From Flectonema sp. DT1601 (Eukaryota > Euglenozoa > Diplonemea > Diplonemida > Diplonemidae), in contig OZ025792.1 of NCBI GenBank assembly GCA_964019425.1, forward strand, positions 1 to 64,000: a stretch of DNA of 64,000 bases. Direction: 5' to 3'. A model generated the notes under the pieces. The model was given only the letters and a program-made list of their open reading frames with translations, searched no databases and was not told the origin of the DNA. This document shows positions 42,501-52,340 of the stretch, piece by piece (position 1 is the first letter of the stretch; the number at the start of each line of letters is the position of its first letter). Position numbers and translations under genes: made by a program.

Positions 42501-44197
42501 AAGAAATTCGTCTTCTCCAGCATCGATATATTCCACACTTGTAATTCACCAGTTCGAAGTCCCACATATAATCTGTTGGGAATGTGATATTTGTTATGTT
42601 GTAAGCTGTCAGTTATTAAACATAAAAAGACAAACCTATTTGTTTGTGAGTTCCATTTTACACAAGTCGTCGAGCTGCCGTTTTTTCGTTTCATGCGGAG
42701 TGTGTACGTCTTTAAATCGTAAGCCCTGATGAAGGTATCGGCAGTGCAGATAATTAAGATATCGAAATCTAAAATAACCTCACTTGCAGTGAGATATCCA
42801 TGTTCTTCAGCAACGACGTACTCTTTCTGAGTTCGAAATGTGACGTCGTCGAGTAATTTAATAACGTGAGACTCTTTGTCACGAGAGTGGACCAGCAGTG
42901 ATCCAATCTTTGGAATGTGACGAAAGTAATTAACCTTATGAAAGGCAGGAGTTACATCTCTGTGGGCTAGTGTATAAAGTCGAATGTCGTCCTTCGAGGT
43001 CACTCCGGCTCTCCCCTTCATCGTCGAGTCAAATAAATAAGCTAGAAAGTTATCCCAGGTAACGAAACTAGTCTTGTTATGATCAATTGCCTTAAAGAGA
43101 TGCCAGAGTGAGAACTCAGTTGATACTCGGGATGCGAAGAAGTCGACAACGACTTTGTCATCCCCCGCTGAAATACTTTCCCACTTATATCTCATGCATC
43201 CTTCCCATCGTTTAATCTCCTCGCGGAGAGAGTCGCCTTCTCGGGATTCCAGGAATTGAGGAGAAGACGCATTTTGGTAAATCTTTGAACTTTTTATTAT
43301 CCCAAACACCTGTTGGAACCCTCCCGTCAGTGAATGGGTTCCAACTTGTCTCGCTGACTGTAAAGCTAATTCTGTTTGTTTTTCAATAAAATCACTTATC
43401 ATCATAACAAACCCGTACAACGATAAAGGTTTTGAGTAACAACCCTGCAACGTCTTCATCGATGACTCCAATCGCTGTACTAATGCGACGGCGAAGTTCC
43501 TCGCTGCGACGTTCCAATTTGACAATCCTTCTTGTTGACCATTTCCTATTTCAGGATTGTCTTCCTCTTCCTCAAGTGTTTCATCGTCAATCTCACTTAA
43601 AATGTTTTGATGTCTTTCACTTGGCTCGTCTACGAATCGAGCTTTCTTCATGTCATCTATCTGTTTAGAAAGTTAATTGATAACTCAAAAACACCAGAGG
43701 AAAAAAGAAAACAGATAACAAAATTAAAAAGACCGTTTTACTTTTTTCTTCTCTCTTTGGACTCGCAGTGTTTCCACAATCGTGTTACGAGGAACTTCGT
43801 TAATGAGATCCTCCAAACGAGAAGTTACGTATCCACAAATAGACTGAACGCGTAGTCTAAGCGCTTCTATTTCCATAATAAGAAGAAGTTTCTGGTGATC
43901 TAATTTACTTCTCGTGCAGGTAGTCAGCGGTTGCTGGAAGTCTTCTTCTATGTCTGACAGCTTAGATTCGAGTTGTTCTATTTCACAATCAATTGTGTAA
44001 GTATCTTTAAATAATATCTCAAGTTGTGTTAAAATAGAAGACTGGTTCTCAATTACTTGACCTCTCACAAGGATTGATGAGGCTTCCATTCCATCAAAGA
44101 ACTCGCGATGTTCTTCTTTTGATGGTAATGAACATCTGTGGTCATCGAGCTCGAGAAACTTTTCAACTACCTTATCTCGTAGAGAATGAGAAGACAT
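39551..44197 (-). CDS. EF-hand-like/WD40-repeat protein, four coding exons
   Basis: Predicted 1,479 aa from exons 44197-43742, 43660-42636, 42572-41725 and 41661-39551; the lengths sum to a multiple of three. Residues 1-152 are coiled coil. A degenerate EF-hand (IDHNKTSFVTWDNF) lies at about 335-365. Many WD40 repeats follow (LVTSSLDTTINCLNL, GHKRGVCHLSYS, SLDVSGMLKIWDV, SWKGHNDGITALQL), then a low-complexity tail. The layout resembles the EF-hand/WD40 proteins of the WDR49/WDR64 type, often tied to cilia. Splicing at 41662-41724 restores a typical repeat (DDEG/RKCYLGCYDGAVVSVS). Joining of the first coiled-coil exon rests on an 81-nt intron in matching frame. It is less certain: 43724-44197 could be a separate 157-aa gene, with this one starting at 43651. 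Confidence 0.8.
41662..41724 (-). other. Predicted 63-nt intron joining two WD40 frames
   Basis: GTTTGT donor, ACAAACAG acceptor. Without splicing the upstream frame stops at 41696 within the intron. Splicing yields a continuous WD40 repeat across the junction. Confidence 0.85.
42573..42635 (-). other. Predicted 63-nt in-frame intron in WD40 gene
   Basis: GTTTGT donor, CCAACAG acceptor. The 21 codons are open and so are invisible to frame analysis, but they interrupt a WD40 blade (CVKWNSQTN / RLYVGLRTGELQVW). The boundaries match the 63-nt intron 850 bp away. Confidence 0.8.
43661..43741 (-). other. Candidate 81-nt intron between coiled-coil and WD40 exons
   Basis: GTAAAA donor after REKKK and TCTAAACAG acceptor before IDDMKKARF, phase 0 on both sides. 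The donor is weaker than the others here. The acceptor could instead serve a 5'-UTR or trans-splice site. Confidence 0.5.
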
Positions 44198-45125
44198 CGA
44201 TCGTGTAAATAATTATTTCAAAGGCGGCATTTAATTCACCTGACCTGCTGATTAATGCAAAAAAAAAACAAGAGGGGGGGAAAAAAAATAATATTTTTTC
44301 ACGTTACGCTAATAGATTCTTATATAAAACGGATTTTGGGACTTTTCTTTTTCATTCTTTCTTTCACTTTCATTTCTTTTTTAGTTCACGTAATACCAAA
44401 CAACGGAGAGTCCGAATCCAAGCAGGCAATAAATGCTTCGAAATGGAGACACGATAATCGCTTCGTAGTTGTAGCAGCGCATTCGCTTCCCTTTCAGGAC
44501 TTACCGTTTTGTTGATTCTTATGTCGCACAAACAAAAATAAACAAAAAAAAAAAAAAAAAAAAAGGTGGTGTATTTTTTCTCCCCAACTCCCAGAAGTGG
44601 AGAAATAATATGAAAAGACTTTTTAAAAAAAAAAAGAACCGTATCAAGGTACATATATTTATGGGCAAATTGCGAGTAATTTATCGAATTCTTCCTCAAG
44701 AAGACTACTTGTGGAGGACAAATTTCGCCTCCCAATCAAAAATCGACACAAAGAAAAAAAAAAAAAGAGATCGAAAAATTGGGAAAATTGGGCCCGAAAT
44801 AACACAATAATAATTTGCTGCATGATTGGTTCTATTTTTCTCACGGAAGTGACGTATTGAATATAATAACACAGATAAGAACGTTTCTACTAACCAAAGT
44901 CACACAGGTCATGTAGTGGACTTGTTAGTAAACAAAAACAGATATGTTTCAACGGGAGTTGGAAACAACAACGACTACTGTAATTTGATACTAAAATCAA
45001 CAATAGCAATACAGAATAATTTATCTACATGAGAACTCCTCATGTGAACAAGGAATGCATGGAGAACTCAGCCAGTTATGCGTTCAGAGTGACAACAGTC
45101 AGTTGTCACAAAGATCTGGAGAGGG
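44198..45125. other. Intergenic region with A/T homopolymers
   Basis: About 930 bp with poly(A) runs near 44541-44564, 44625 and 44753. Open frames of up to 121 codons on the minus strand are Phe/Lys-rich low complexity. No gene supported. Confidence 0.55.
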
Positions 45126-45605
45126 CTATGCGGCAGCTAATTGTACTTCACGCACGCGGACTAACAAAAATGCAACCAAAACAGCAACAGTTGGAGTCAC
45201 CACAAGAACTACTGGCGGACCTTCATAAGTAACCTCATCATCATTATCAATGTAGTAACCAGTCTCTAAACAAACAGGTGTTGTGAAGTCCCAATTGGTA
45301 TCTAAACTGGGGCAGCTTGTTTTACAAAGTACCGGCTGTTTATTGTTATTGGGTTGTTTTGTTCTTTTATTCATCAAACATAACACCTTCAATCACCAAG
45401 AAACATAAGTACATACCTGACACTGCCAAGCCCCAAGATCATTATGCAATTCAAATACACAAGAAACACCCGCATCTATCATACTTCCGTTTACACAACT
45501 TGTGGCGTTTTCTGCAGTTGCAGTAACGTTAGGCGGCAATACTAAGTCGGAAACGTTGCACGTTTGCGCAACGTGCAGAGTCATGACCATCGCCAATATT
45601 GACAT
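45126..45605 (-). CDS. Small single-pass membrane protein with sushi-like Cys module, two exons
   Basis: Exons 45605-45417 (63 codons) and 45335-45126 (69 codons plus stop) give a 132-aa protein. A hydrophobic signal peptide (MSILAMVMTLHVAQT) comes first. The ectodomain of about 80 residues has six or so cysteines spaced as in a CCP/sushi-type module (VSCVFELHNDLGAWQC, then PVLCKTSCPS) and several N-glycosylation sequons. A TM helix spans about 103-124 with a very short basic tail. The 81-nt phase-0 intron splits the Cys-rich module; each half alone would be a meaningless frame. Probably a surface adhesion or recognition protein. The sushi assignment is tentative; gene structure is firmer than function. 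Confidence 0.72.
45336..45416 (-). other. Predicted 81-nt intron (sushi-like gene)
   Basis: GTATGT donor directly after the codons for WQCQ, AATAAACAG acceptor before PVLCK, phase 0. Both flanking frames end or begin within the intron, so splicing explains the two adjacent short frames. Confidence 0.78.
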
Positions 45606-46240
45606 GTTTTATTATTTTTTTTAATTCAAAATATCGTTTTTTGAAAGAAAATTCCTGAATTGAGAAAGTAAACATCAAACTCTTCGACACGATTCTCAAA
45701 ACTACGCAAACAACACTTTGACACCCACCACAGATAGAGGTACGATTTATCGTCAATAATTAGTAGTGTGATATCTAACAGCGCATGTCAAAGTAAAACG
45801 CAAACAAAATGTGAAGAGTCGTCACATTCGCAGATCCAGCGAAAAATATTCAAACGGAGAGGAAGAAAACAAACGTAACATACAACTGAGACTCTATCCT
45901 GTTTACAGGCTCAGCTATAAGTGATTATTACACAATAGTCACGTAAAGGGTGGAAGAAAAATGAGAAGTTACTCATTTAGGTGTGGACAGAGCCATCAAA
46001 ATATTAAAATGAAGTTATGTGTCAACCAATCGGTTGATACAAAGTACGAGAGATAGTCGTTCTCGTCAAAATTCTAATCTTTTAACTTCAAAAAATAAAT
46101 ATAATCACAACGACAACATCATTGTCAAGGAATCCATCCAACTCACAACAAAACGTATTAACTCTTACAGTCACGTAGGGCTTGCTAATACTCATGCTCA
46201 TGATGGTACTGTTATGAGGAGTGTTTCCCAAATAGATAAA
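45606..46240. other. Intergenic region
   Basis: About 635 bp. Its right end includes the 3' UTR of the first DUF4419 gene; a ~60-bp block just past the stop (about 46198-46240) recurs at 47926-47966 beside the second copy. A 90-codon plus-strand frame is not recognisable. Confidence 0.55.
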
Positions 46241-47608
46241 TCAATAAGTAACCATCCACCCAATCTTGGGGCTCAATTCTATCATTCCTGAGGGCAGCTT
46301 CTTTTGTTTGATTCCTACGAAGCCAGAACTGAGTGCCATGTCGAGCTTCGTCCCATCACCAACATCTAATAAAATGAAACCCGCCTTAGAGATACCGAAA
46401 GGATATTCACCGACAGTTGCTCCACATGCTGGTCTCTCCAAACCAGACATTACGTAGGACTGCTGGAGTGAGTAGGGCTCACAGTAATAGTTTGTTTTCC
46501 AGGAGAGTGTAACCTTTCTCCCTCCACAAAAAGTTTCTGTCGATTCTGTCAAATAAGGAAAGAACACCTGAATCCACCCGCAATAATCATCACGAGAACA
46601 ACACCTGGCTTCACCATTAACAAAGCGTACTTTTCCGGAGCTTGCAGCAACTGCTCCCCTCGCGAGCATCGAATTCCAAAACAGTGCGTCAACCTTCCCA
46701 TCAAAAACATCGATGAATCGCTGCACAACTGGGAGGATGCTGGCTTTCCATCCGGATAGGACCTCGTTTTCCTTCTTACCAGTCTTTCCAGCCTTGCGAG
46801 TCTTTGTAGCCTTAGTAGTTTTACTAGTCTTGGTCTTACCAGTCTTAAGAAGAGTAAATATTTCCTCCATTTTGTGCATTAGATTCAACCAGTCACTTTT
46901 CATACCCGCAATGGTAACTTTTGGGAATCCACATCCCCCCATCACTTGATATCGGAAATACGAACTCAGTGCGTCCATCACAGAAATCCCGCAGGCAACT
47001 CGCGTCACATCAGTAGTTGTGGAGAAGTCGGGCATCAGAGTTTCCACGGTTTCCGCTTTAGTCTTCGCTGCCAACTTCTTCGTAAATTCCATCACAACTC
47101 CATTCCAGTCATCTGGATCTGTCTGTGAATCGATATTACCAACAGTAAAAGAAGGCCTCTCAATAGAGATAGTCTCTTGACCATCATGATCAACAAACTT
47201 AGAGCGAAGCTTTTCTGAGTTTTGGGAAACATGGATTGCGACAGATTGCAGAAACATGGTCCAAATCTGATCAGGTTCCAACCTGATCGGGTGATGCTCA
47301 AACCAAGCCAGCTCCATTGCTTTTAGAAAGCTGTGCACTGTGTCTCCTGTTTTGATAGTTTCTCCGTCATCACTCTTGCAAACGATCTTTTTAGTACCCA
47401 AGCGTTCCAATAATTGCTCCCCTTGCGGTAGCTTTGTGAAATCAACAATATCATATTCCTGTGTTCCCTGAGCAAGTTGTTCATTATTCAGGTATGGCGA
47501 TGGGTTAAAGCTTACTCCATCTGCTTCTCTTGTTACTTCAATTGGTGTTCGGTACAATTCAGCGCTGCATTTTGGGATGCCGAGTTCTTCATCGAGTTGC
47601 AACTCCAT
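46241..47608 (-). CDS. DUF4419-family protein, copy 1
   Basis: A 455-aa protein recognised as DUF4419 (a domain of unknown function known from fungi, amoebae and bacteria). Seen: HSFLKAMELAWFEHHPIRLEPDQIWTMFLQ split over about 90-125, QSVAIHVSQNSEKLR, KFVDHDGQETISIERPSF, a DFSTTTDVTRVACGISVMDALSSYF core, GCGFPKVTIAG, and CGWIQVFFPYL near the C-terminus. The start chosen is Met17 of the longer frame (MELQLDEELGIPK), because it aligns with the start of copy 2. A Lys/Thr-rich linker of about 25 residues (TKTSKTTKATKTRK) is present here and absent in copy 2. No signal peptide; probably cytosolic. Molecular function unknown. Confidence 0.87.
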   Translation of the reverse strand: MELQLDEELGIPKCSAELYRTPIEVTREADGVSFNPSPYLNNEQLAQGTQEYDIVDFTKLPQGEQLLERLGTKKIVCKSDDGETIKTGDTVHSFLKAMELAWFEHHPIRLEPDQIWTMFLQSVAIHVSQNSEKLRSKFVDHDGQETISIERPSFTVGNIDSQTDPDDWNGVVMEFTKKLAAKTKAETVETLMPDFSTTTDVTRVACGISVMDALSSYFRYQVMGGCGFPKVTIAGMKSDWLNLMHKMEEIFTLLKTGKTKTSKTTKATKTRKAGKTGKKENEVLSGWKASILPVVQRFIDVFDGKVDALFWNSMLARGAVAASSGKVRFVNGEARCCSRDDYCGWIQVFFPYLTESTETFCGGRKVTLSWKTNYYCEPYSLQQSYVMSGLERPACGATVGEYPFGISKAGFILLDVGDGTKLDMALSSGFVGIKQKKLPSGMIELSPKIGWMVTY

Positions 47609-47966
47609 TTTGAAAAGGTTGTAAAAACTGATAGTAGTTTGATATAAAGAAAACAATTTGAGTAAGCCTTGGGCATTTTACCTTTCTATGAAAAATAAGC
47701 AAGATGCAAAATAGGGCATGTTGCGCAGCATAGCTAAGCATCACCTCCTTCTGCCGAGTAGTGGCATCAGTAAGTAATTCACGTGTAATATGAGTAATAG
47801 AATTGGGTCAGGGAAAACATCAATAAGGTCAAGTATAATAAAAAGAGTAATTCAGAAATAGAGAACAGGTTTGTAAACATTTAGGTTAGAGAGAGTTTGA
47901 ACCTGAGGAGTATTTCCCAATACTTATGATGGTACTGTTATGAGGAGTGTTTCCCAAATAGATAAA
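47609..47966. other. Spacer between the two DUF4419 genes
   Basis: About 360 bp holding the promoter of copy 1 and the 3' UTR of copy 2. The part next to copy 1 resembles the relic at 25636-25806. The right end repeats the 3' flank of copy 1 (GGTACTGTTATGAGGAGTG and following), showing that the duplication includes both gene and 3' UTR. Confidence 0.7.
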
Positions 47967-49265
47967 TCAATAAGTAACCATCCACCCAATCTTGGGGCTC
48001 AATTCTATCATTCCTGAGGGCAGCTTCTTTTGTTTGATTCCTACGAAGCCAGAACTGAGTGCCATGTCGAGTGTCTTTCCAGAGGACTGATCTGTAAATA
48101 GCAAGTCAGCTGTAGAGATACCGAACGGAAATTCCCCTATCATTGGTCCTTTGACTGGTCTCTCCAAACCAGACATTACGTAGCTCTGCTCAAGTGAGTA
48201 GGGCTCACAGAATTTGTTACCCAACCAGCTGGCTTCAGGTTCAGGAAGCCCTCTCATTGCTATGTTGCTGAGGTAAGGGAAGAACACCTGAATCCACCCG
48301 CAATAAAAATCACGAGGACGACATCTAACTTCGTTATCAACAAAAACAAGACGTCCACTACTTCCATCGAAGGCACCCCTCGCGAGCATCGAATTCCAAA
48401 ACAGTGCGTCAACCTTCCCATCAAAAACATCGATGAATCGCTGCACAACTGGGAGGATGCTGGCTTTCCATCCGGATAGGACCTTGTTTTCCTCACCCGT
48501 CTCAAGAAGAGTAAATGTTTCCTCCATTTTGTGCATTAGATTCAACCAGTCACTTTTCATACCCGCAATGGTAACTTTTGGGAATCCGCATCCCCCCATC
48601 AGAGAATACTCGAAATACGAACTGAAGACGTCCATCACAGAAATCCCGCAGGCAACCCGCGTCACATCAGTAGTTGTGGAGAAGTCGGGCATCAGAGTTT
48701 CCGCGGTTTCAGCTTTAGTCTTCGCTGCCAACTTCTTCGTAAATTCCATCACAACTCCATTCCAGTCATCTGGATCTGTCTGTGAATCGATATTACCAAC
48801 AGTAAAAGAAGGCCTCTCAATAGAGATAGTCTCTTGACCATCATGATCAACAAACTTAGAGCGAAGCTTTTCTGAGTTTTGGGAAACATGGATTGCGACA
48901 GATTGCAGAAACATGGTCCAAATCTGATCAGGTTCCAACCTGATCGGGTGATGCTCAAACCAAGCCAGCTCCATTGCTTTTAGAAAGCTGTGCACTGTGT
49001 CTCCTGTTTTGATAGTTTCTCCGTCATCACTCTTGCAAACGATCTTTTTAGTACCCAAGCGTTCCAATAATTGCTCCCCTTGCGGTAGCTTTGTGAAATC
49101 AACAATATCATATTCCTGTGTTCCCTGAGCAAGTTGTTCATTATTCAGGTATGGCGATGGGTTAAAGCTTACTCCATCTGCTTCTCTTGTTACTTCAATT
49201 GGTGTTCGGTACAATTCAGCGCTGCATTTTGGGATGCCGAGTTCTTCATCGAGTTCGATTCTCAT
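47967..49265 (-). CDS. DUF4419-family protein, copy 2
   Basis: A 432-aa paralogue of the gene next to it. The first ~240 residues and the last ~30 are nearly identical to copy 1, as is the 3' flank. The section between (about 255-400) has diverged: the linker is short, and the stretch around FVDNEVRCRPRDFYCGWIQV and the SNIAMRGLPEPEASW segment differ strongly from copy 1. This pattern suggests gene conversion at the ends with a freely changing or selected centre (inference). The 5' flank is unlike that of copy 1 beyond a TTACTCAAAT sequence at the start codon. Function unknown. Confidence 0.87.
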   Translation of the reverse strand: MRIELDEELGIPKCSAELYRTPIEVTREADGVSFNPSPYLNNEQLAQGTQEYDIVDFTKLPQGEQLLERLGTKKIVCKSDDGETIKTGDTVHSFLKAMELAWFEHHPIRLEPDQIWTMFLQSVAIHVSQNSEKLRSKFVDHDGQETISIERPSFTVGNIDSQTDPDDWNGVVMEFTKKLAAKTKAETAETLMPDFSTTTDVTRVACGISVMDVFSSYFEYSLMGGCGFPKVTIAGMKSDWLNLMHKMEETFTLLETGEENKVLSGWKASILPVVQRFIDVFDGKVDALFWNSMLARGAFDGSSGRLVFVDNEVRCRPRDFYCGWIQVFFPYLSNIAMRGLPEPEASWLGNKFCEPYSLEQSYVMSGLERPVKGPMIGEFPFGISTADLLFTDQSSGKTLDMALSSGFVGIKQKKLPSGMIELSPKIGWMVTY

Positions 49266-49376
49266 TTGAGTAAGTATGCTGCTAAGGAAATACTAACCAA
49301 GTAGAGCACATCTCAGCTGATCTGCGACAAGACTCTTCAATCAAACTAACGATCGGATTGTTACCACAACTTCTCC

Positions 49377-49392
49377 CTCTCTCTCTCTCTCT
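49377..49392. repeat. (CT)8 microsatellite
   Basis: Dinucleotide CT run between DUF4419 copy 2 and the GT61 gene. Pyrimidine-rich on the plus strand; no gene reads in that direction here. Confidence 0.8.
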
Positions 49393-49466
49393 GAAATGTG
49401 TAAATGAGCAAAAAAGGAAAATAATGAATTATTCCAAAAAAAGAAAAGGAAGTCATATCACTCATT

Positions 49467-50642
49467 TCAAGATCTCCTATCAACATTTAGAACATTAACC
49501 AAACGATGTCTCGATAATAAAACTGATTGAAAACTACTTCTTAGTAAGTTCATTAAGTCATATTCAGGAATAGTAATGTCGCAATTTTTACACGATTTCG
49601 CACCGTTAACGTGTCGCATGAATTGTGGAAAAGAAGAGATATTTGTCTGAGTTCGAAGATGAGGACAGCAAGAGGTACGATGTAGAGATTCATACGAAAA
49701 GTAAAACAAGCTCATTAAACGAGCAAGCTCTTCAAACATTAGGTACTTAAAGTTATAAGGAAACATTTCAATTAACGCAGTGTGAGGTCTCATGACGACA
49801 ATATTCGATAAACCAGCTCCGTGGGCAGCGATCAGTAGATCCGTTTTAAACAAAATCTCCAACTGCCGCTGATACGAGTGTCTCTCCATAATAACAACAC
49901 GTACATTACAAAAGTTAACTTTATCGCAAAAGTTTCGTATTACAGAGGCAACCTGGTCCTCAGAAAACTTCCTGTTCGAAGTTCTCTTTAAGAGAGTTAT
50001 TTCGATGACGTTATTTATTTGTTGAGAATCTGAAGTTGAGATGCCAAAATGTGACCAAAATAACTTTCTAAAAATACTTCCATGCCTAGGCTGGTGAAAC
50101 CACCTCCAACCAGGTCTCGTGTAAACTTTTTTAAAACACTTTCTCTTTGGAAGTGTTTTTGTAAACACTAAACTAACATTATTCAAAACTTTATACCATT
50201 CCAATATAATGTTTTTAAATAATTCGGAACCGTTTTCGGGATCAGCACACGGATGTGAAAACACAACTTTTTGAACCGGAAAACCCAAATTCACATAACT
50301 CGTCACAATCCCGGCATCCTTAACCAGGTGTCCTAAGGCGCAGCCATCGTCAGCGAAATAAACGTTTTCATTAATAATTTGATCGTTGGCGGTGATATTT
50401 CGTAGTTGACGATGAACCTTTTTACTACTCTGGACTATACAAGCATTGTCTCTGTAGTGAACTGCTGAGGGTAACTCAAATGATTGTTCGGAATAATTGT
50501 TTTCAACGTCAGAATCTGTTTCGACTTCCAATTCTTCTTGTCTTTGTTGTTTAATCCGAGACTGACTTTCTACTCCCTGCAGTATTAATGTGCTTATCGC
50601 TGCACCAATTACCATCACTAACATCGCATACAAGAGTCTCAT
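49467..50642 (-). CDS. Family GT61-like glycosyltransferase, type II membrane protein
   Basis: A 391-aa protein. The N-terminus (RLLYAMLVMVIGAAISTLIL, residues about 2-21) is a signal anchor, followed by an acidic stem and a lumenal catalytic domain. The C-terminal half has the GT61/DUF563 pattern: NNVIEITLLKRTSNRKF, then RVVIMERHSYQRQLEIL, DLLIAAHGAGLSNIVVMRP with His274, and ALIEMFP. Cysteines in the final part (SCCPHLR, KSCKNCD) may form disulfides. The family includes plant arabinoxylan xylosyltransferases and the animal EOGT/POMGNT2 enzymes that extend O-linked sugars; donor and acceptor cannot be told from sequence. It would act in the ER or Golgi, possibly on the many secreted Ser/Thr-rich proteins encoded nearby (inference). 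Confidence 0.85.
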   Translation of the reverse strand: MRLLYAMLVMVIGAAISTLILQGVESQSRIKQQRQEELEVETDSDVENNYSEQSFELPSAVHYRDNACIVQSSKKVHRQLRNITANDQIINENVYFADDGCALGHLVKDAGIVTSYVNLGFPVQKVVFSHPCADPENGSELFKNIILEWYKVLNNVSLVFTKTLPKRKCFKKVYTRPGWRWFHQPRHGSIFRKLFWSHFGISTSDSQQINNVIEITLLKRTSNRKFSEDQVASVIRNFCDKVNFCNVRVVIMERHSYQRQLEILFKTDLLIAAHGAGLSNIVVMRPHTALIEMFPYNFKYLMFEELARLMSLFYFSYESLHRTSCCPHLRTQTNISSFPQFMRHVNGAKSCKNCDITIPEYDLMNLLRSSFQSVLLSRHRLVNVLNVDRRS

Positions 50643-50872
50643 TTCATTCTAATTTCATAAATTCCCTTTTCTGGATAATAAAAACGTTAAGTTGAAGTTT
50701 GCAATAAAAAGGAAAAAAAGAAAGTAGTCGTTACGAAAGATTACAAAGCAATCGGCAGGAGCAGATAATTCTTCATTTTGGAGCAAAACTGTAAAGTCAG
50801 CAAAACAGACAGCAATGACTGTCGTTGAAGAAGAAACAAAGTAGTCAGCAACACCAACCATTTGATGGTTGG

Positions 50873-52198
50873 TTAAGATTTCCAAGAACGAGAATACCAA
50901 TCTGAATGATTTCTCGGGTTTCTCTTTATGGGTACACTCGCATCAACAAGTGATTTATGAACACAAGGACCAGTTTCTGGAACCCACGGGCCACGGATTG
51001 GAGCTGATGGCTTCTCTGGTACAAACTTAACTAAAGATGATAACTGAGATTCTAATTGAGGATCAGTAAATACCCAGGTAGGACCAACTGGAGGTTTTAA
51101 TAATAAAGTTGGAGTTGATGAAACAATCTTGGGGGGTGCATGAGACCGTTTTGGAATAGCAAACACATTTCTTGCACGAGCAGCTGCTTTGATGACAGTT
51201 TTAATTTTCTTTCGGTACATCGCACTGATTGGATCGCTGTCATCTGTTGGTGAAGGAGTTCTACTACTCGGAAGAGGATTATTGTAAGTGGGATTCACTA
51301 ATGGGATTGCTTCCCCAAAATGACTTCCGAATTGACATTCCGCTTTGACCTTCGTAAGCATTCGAATCGCCTCTACTTTAGTTCGAAGTTGTCTTTTCCT
51401 TCTTGAAACCAACCAATTAATATCCTGTTGCGTGACTGGCCAATTAAATATAGGCCTCGACGGTAAAGCTAACAGGTTACATATTATATCCATTTGTTGC
51501 TGGGTAAAGGCTTCCATGTGTCTTTGCATGTGCTGAGCTTTCGAAGCCGCATGTTGCCACATCGACTTTTTCCACTTGCTCTTCTTGTTTCGTTGGCTGT
51601 CGATTATTTCAGCTCGCTGTTTTTTTATTACAGACATACAGCCCTTATAGGCCATTGTTAGATCTTTGCAACGCTCTCCGTATTGTTGCTCCCACGCGGC
51701 AACATTTGTTAGGAAAATATGAGCCAAGTGAACAGAGTAGTCTTGTAAGATAATAACTCGCTGGGCATCTTTACAAATAATTTGTGATTCCACCTGTTTG
51801 AGATGCCTGACTCGTTCTTTTGCCTCAAACAACGTTGCTTGTCTGATCTTGACTTGAAGTTCGCGTTGTTGTTGTTTCTCATACTTCTTCCACAATTCTG
51901 TTAAATCTTCTTTCCACTTCTCTTTACGAAGCTGTCTTGTTCGGATCCTCCGTTGTACGTTCTTCGCAGCTCTCTGCAAAGATCGTATCGCTCTCGTACA
52001 CCAAATAATAGTATCAAATCCCCCTAAGAAGCTTATAATACAAGTAGTCGCATCGTGCAACGTTTCCGGATGGTGCGCAGATATTTGATTGTAAGCGTGG
52101 CATCCAACAGTTAATATTTTTCGTCGTTCTCGTTTTCCTGGTCTGCTTACTTCATCAGCAAGAATACCAGGATGATATACACCATGTTGGGAATTCAT
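50873..52198 (-). CDS. Basic coiled-coil protein, function unknown
   Basis: A 441-aa protein from MNSQHGVYHPG. The open frame begins 13 codons earlier, but that part overlaps a likely acceptor (CTCACAG) of a 5'-UTR intron. Seen: a region around 70-120 rich in Arg/Lys helices (RSLQRAAKNVQRRIRTRQLR), long helices to about 290, a SRPIFNWPVTQQDINWLVSR segment, then a Ser/Pro-rich tail ending RNHSDWYSRSWKS. No signal peptide, membrane segment or known domain. The order of parts (IQ-like helix, long helices, RP-x-x-x-x-x-D-[LI]-N motif) matches the 537-aa protein at 19162-20775, so the two may be distant paralogues. Confidence 0.78.
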   Translation of the reverse strand: MNSQHGVYHPGILADEVSRPGKRERRKILTVGCHAYNQISAHHPETLHDATTCIISFLGGFDTIIWCTRAIRSLQRAAKNVQRRIRTRQLRKEKWKEDLTELWKKYEKQQQRELQVKIRQATLFEAKERVRHLKQVESQIICKDAQRVIILQDYSVHLAHIFLTNVAAWEQQYGERCKDLTMAYKGCMSVIKKQRAEIIDSQRNKKSKWKKSMWQHAASKAQHMQRHMEAFTQQQMDIICNLLALPSRPIFNWPVTQQDINWLVSRRKRQLRTKVEAIRMLTKVKAECQFGSHFGEAIPLVNPTYNNPLPSSRTPSPTDDSDPISAMYRKKIKTVIKAAARARNVFAIPKRSHAPPKIVSSTPTLLLKPPVGPTWVFTDPQLESQLSSLVKFVPEKPSAPIRGPWVPETGPCVHKSLVDASVPIKRNPRNHSDWYSRSWKS

Positions 52199-52207
52199 AC
52201 ACAACGC

Positions 52208-52340
52208 CTGTGAGTAGAAAAGTATAAAACAACTCATTCATGATTTCTTGATTGCTAACAACATATTCAAACGATCGCCGAAAATTACAGTACAGTATTT
52301 CAGATAAAAAACTAAATAAAATAAAATCAGTCCTACTCAC
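52208..52340 (-). other. Candidate 133-nt 5'-UTR intron
   Basis: GTGAGT donor and TCTACTCACAG acceptor 10 nt before the chosen start codon of the 441-aa gene. The upstream exon contains an ATG whose frame does not match the gene, so it would be an upstream open frame if transcribed. Confidence 0.5.

Noticed and set aside
44370-44735. 121-codon minus-strand frame
   Set aside because: Contains a poly-Phe run from poly(A) DNA and no recognisable sequence.
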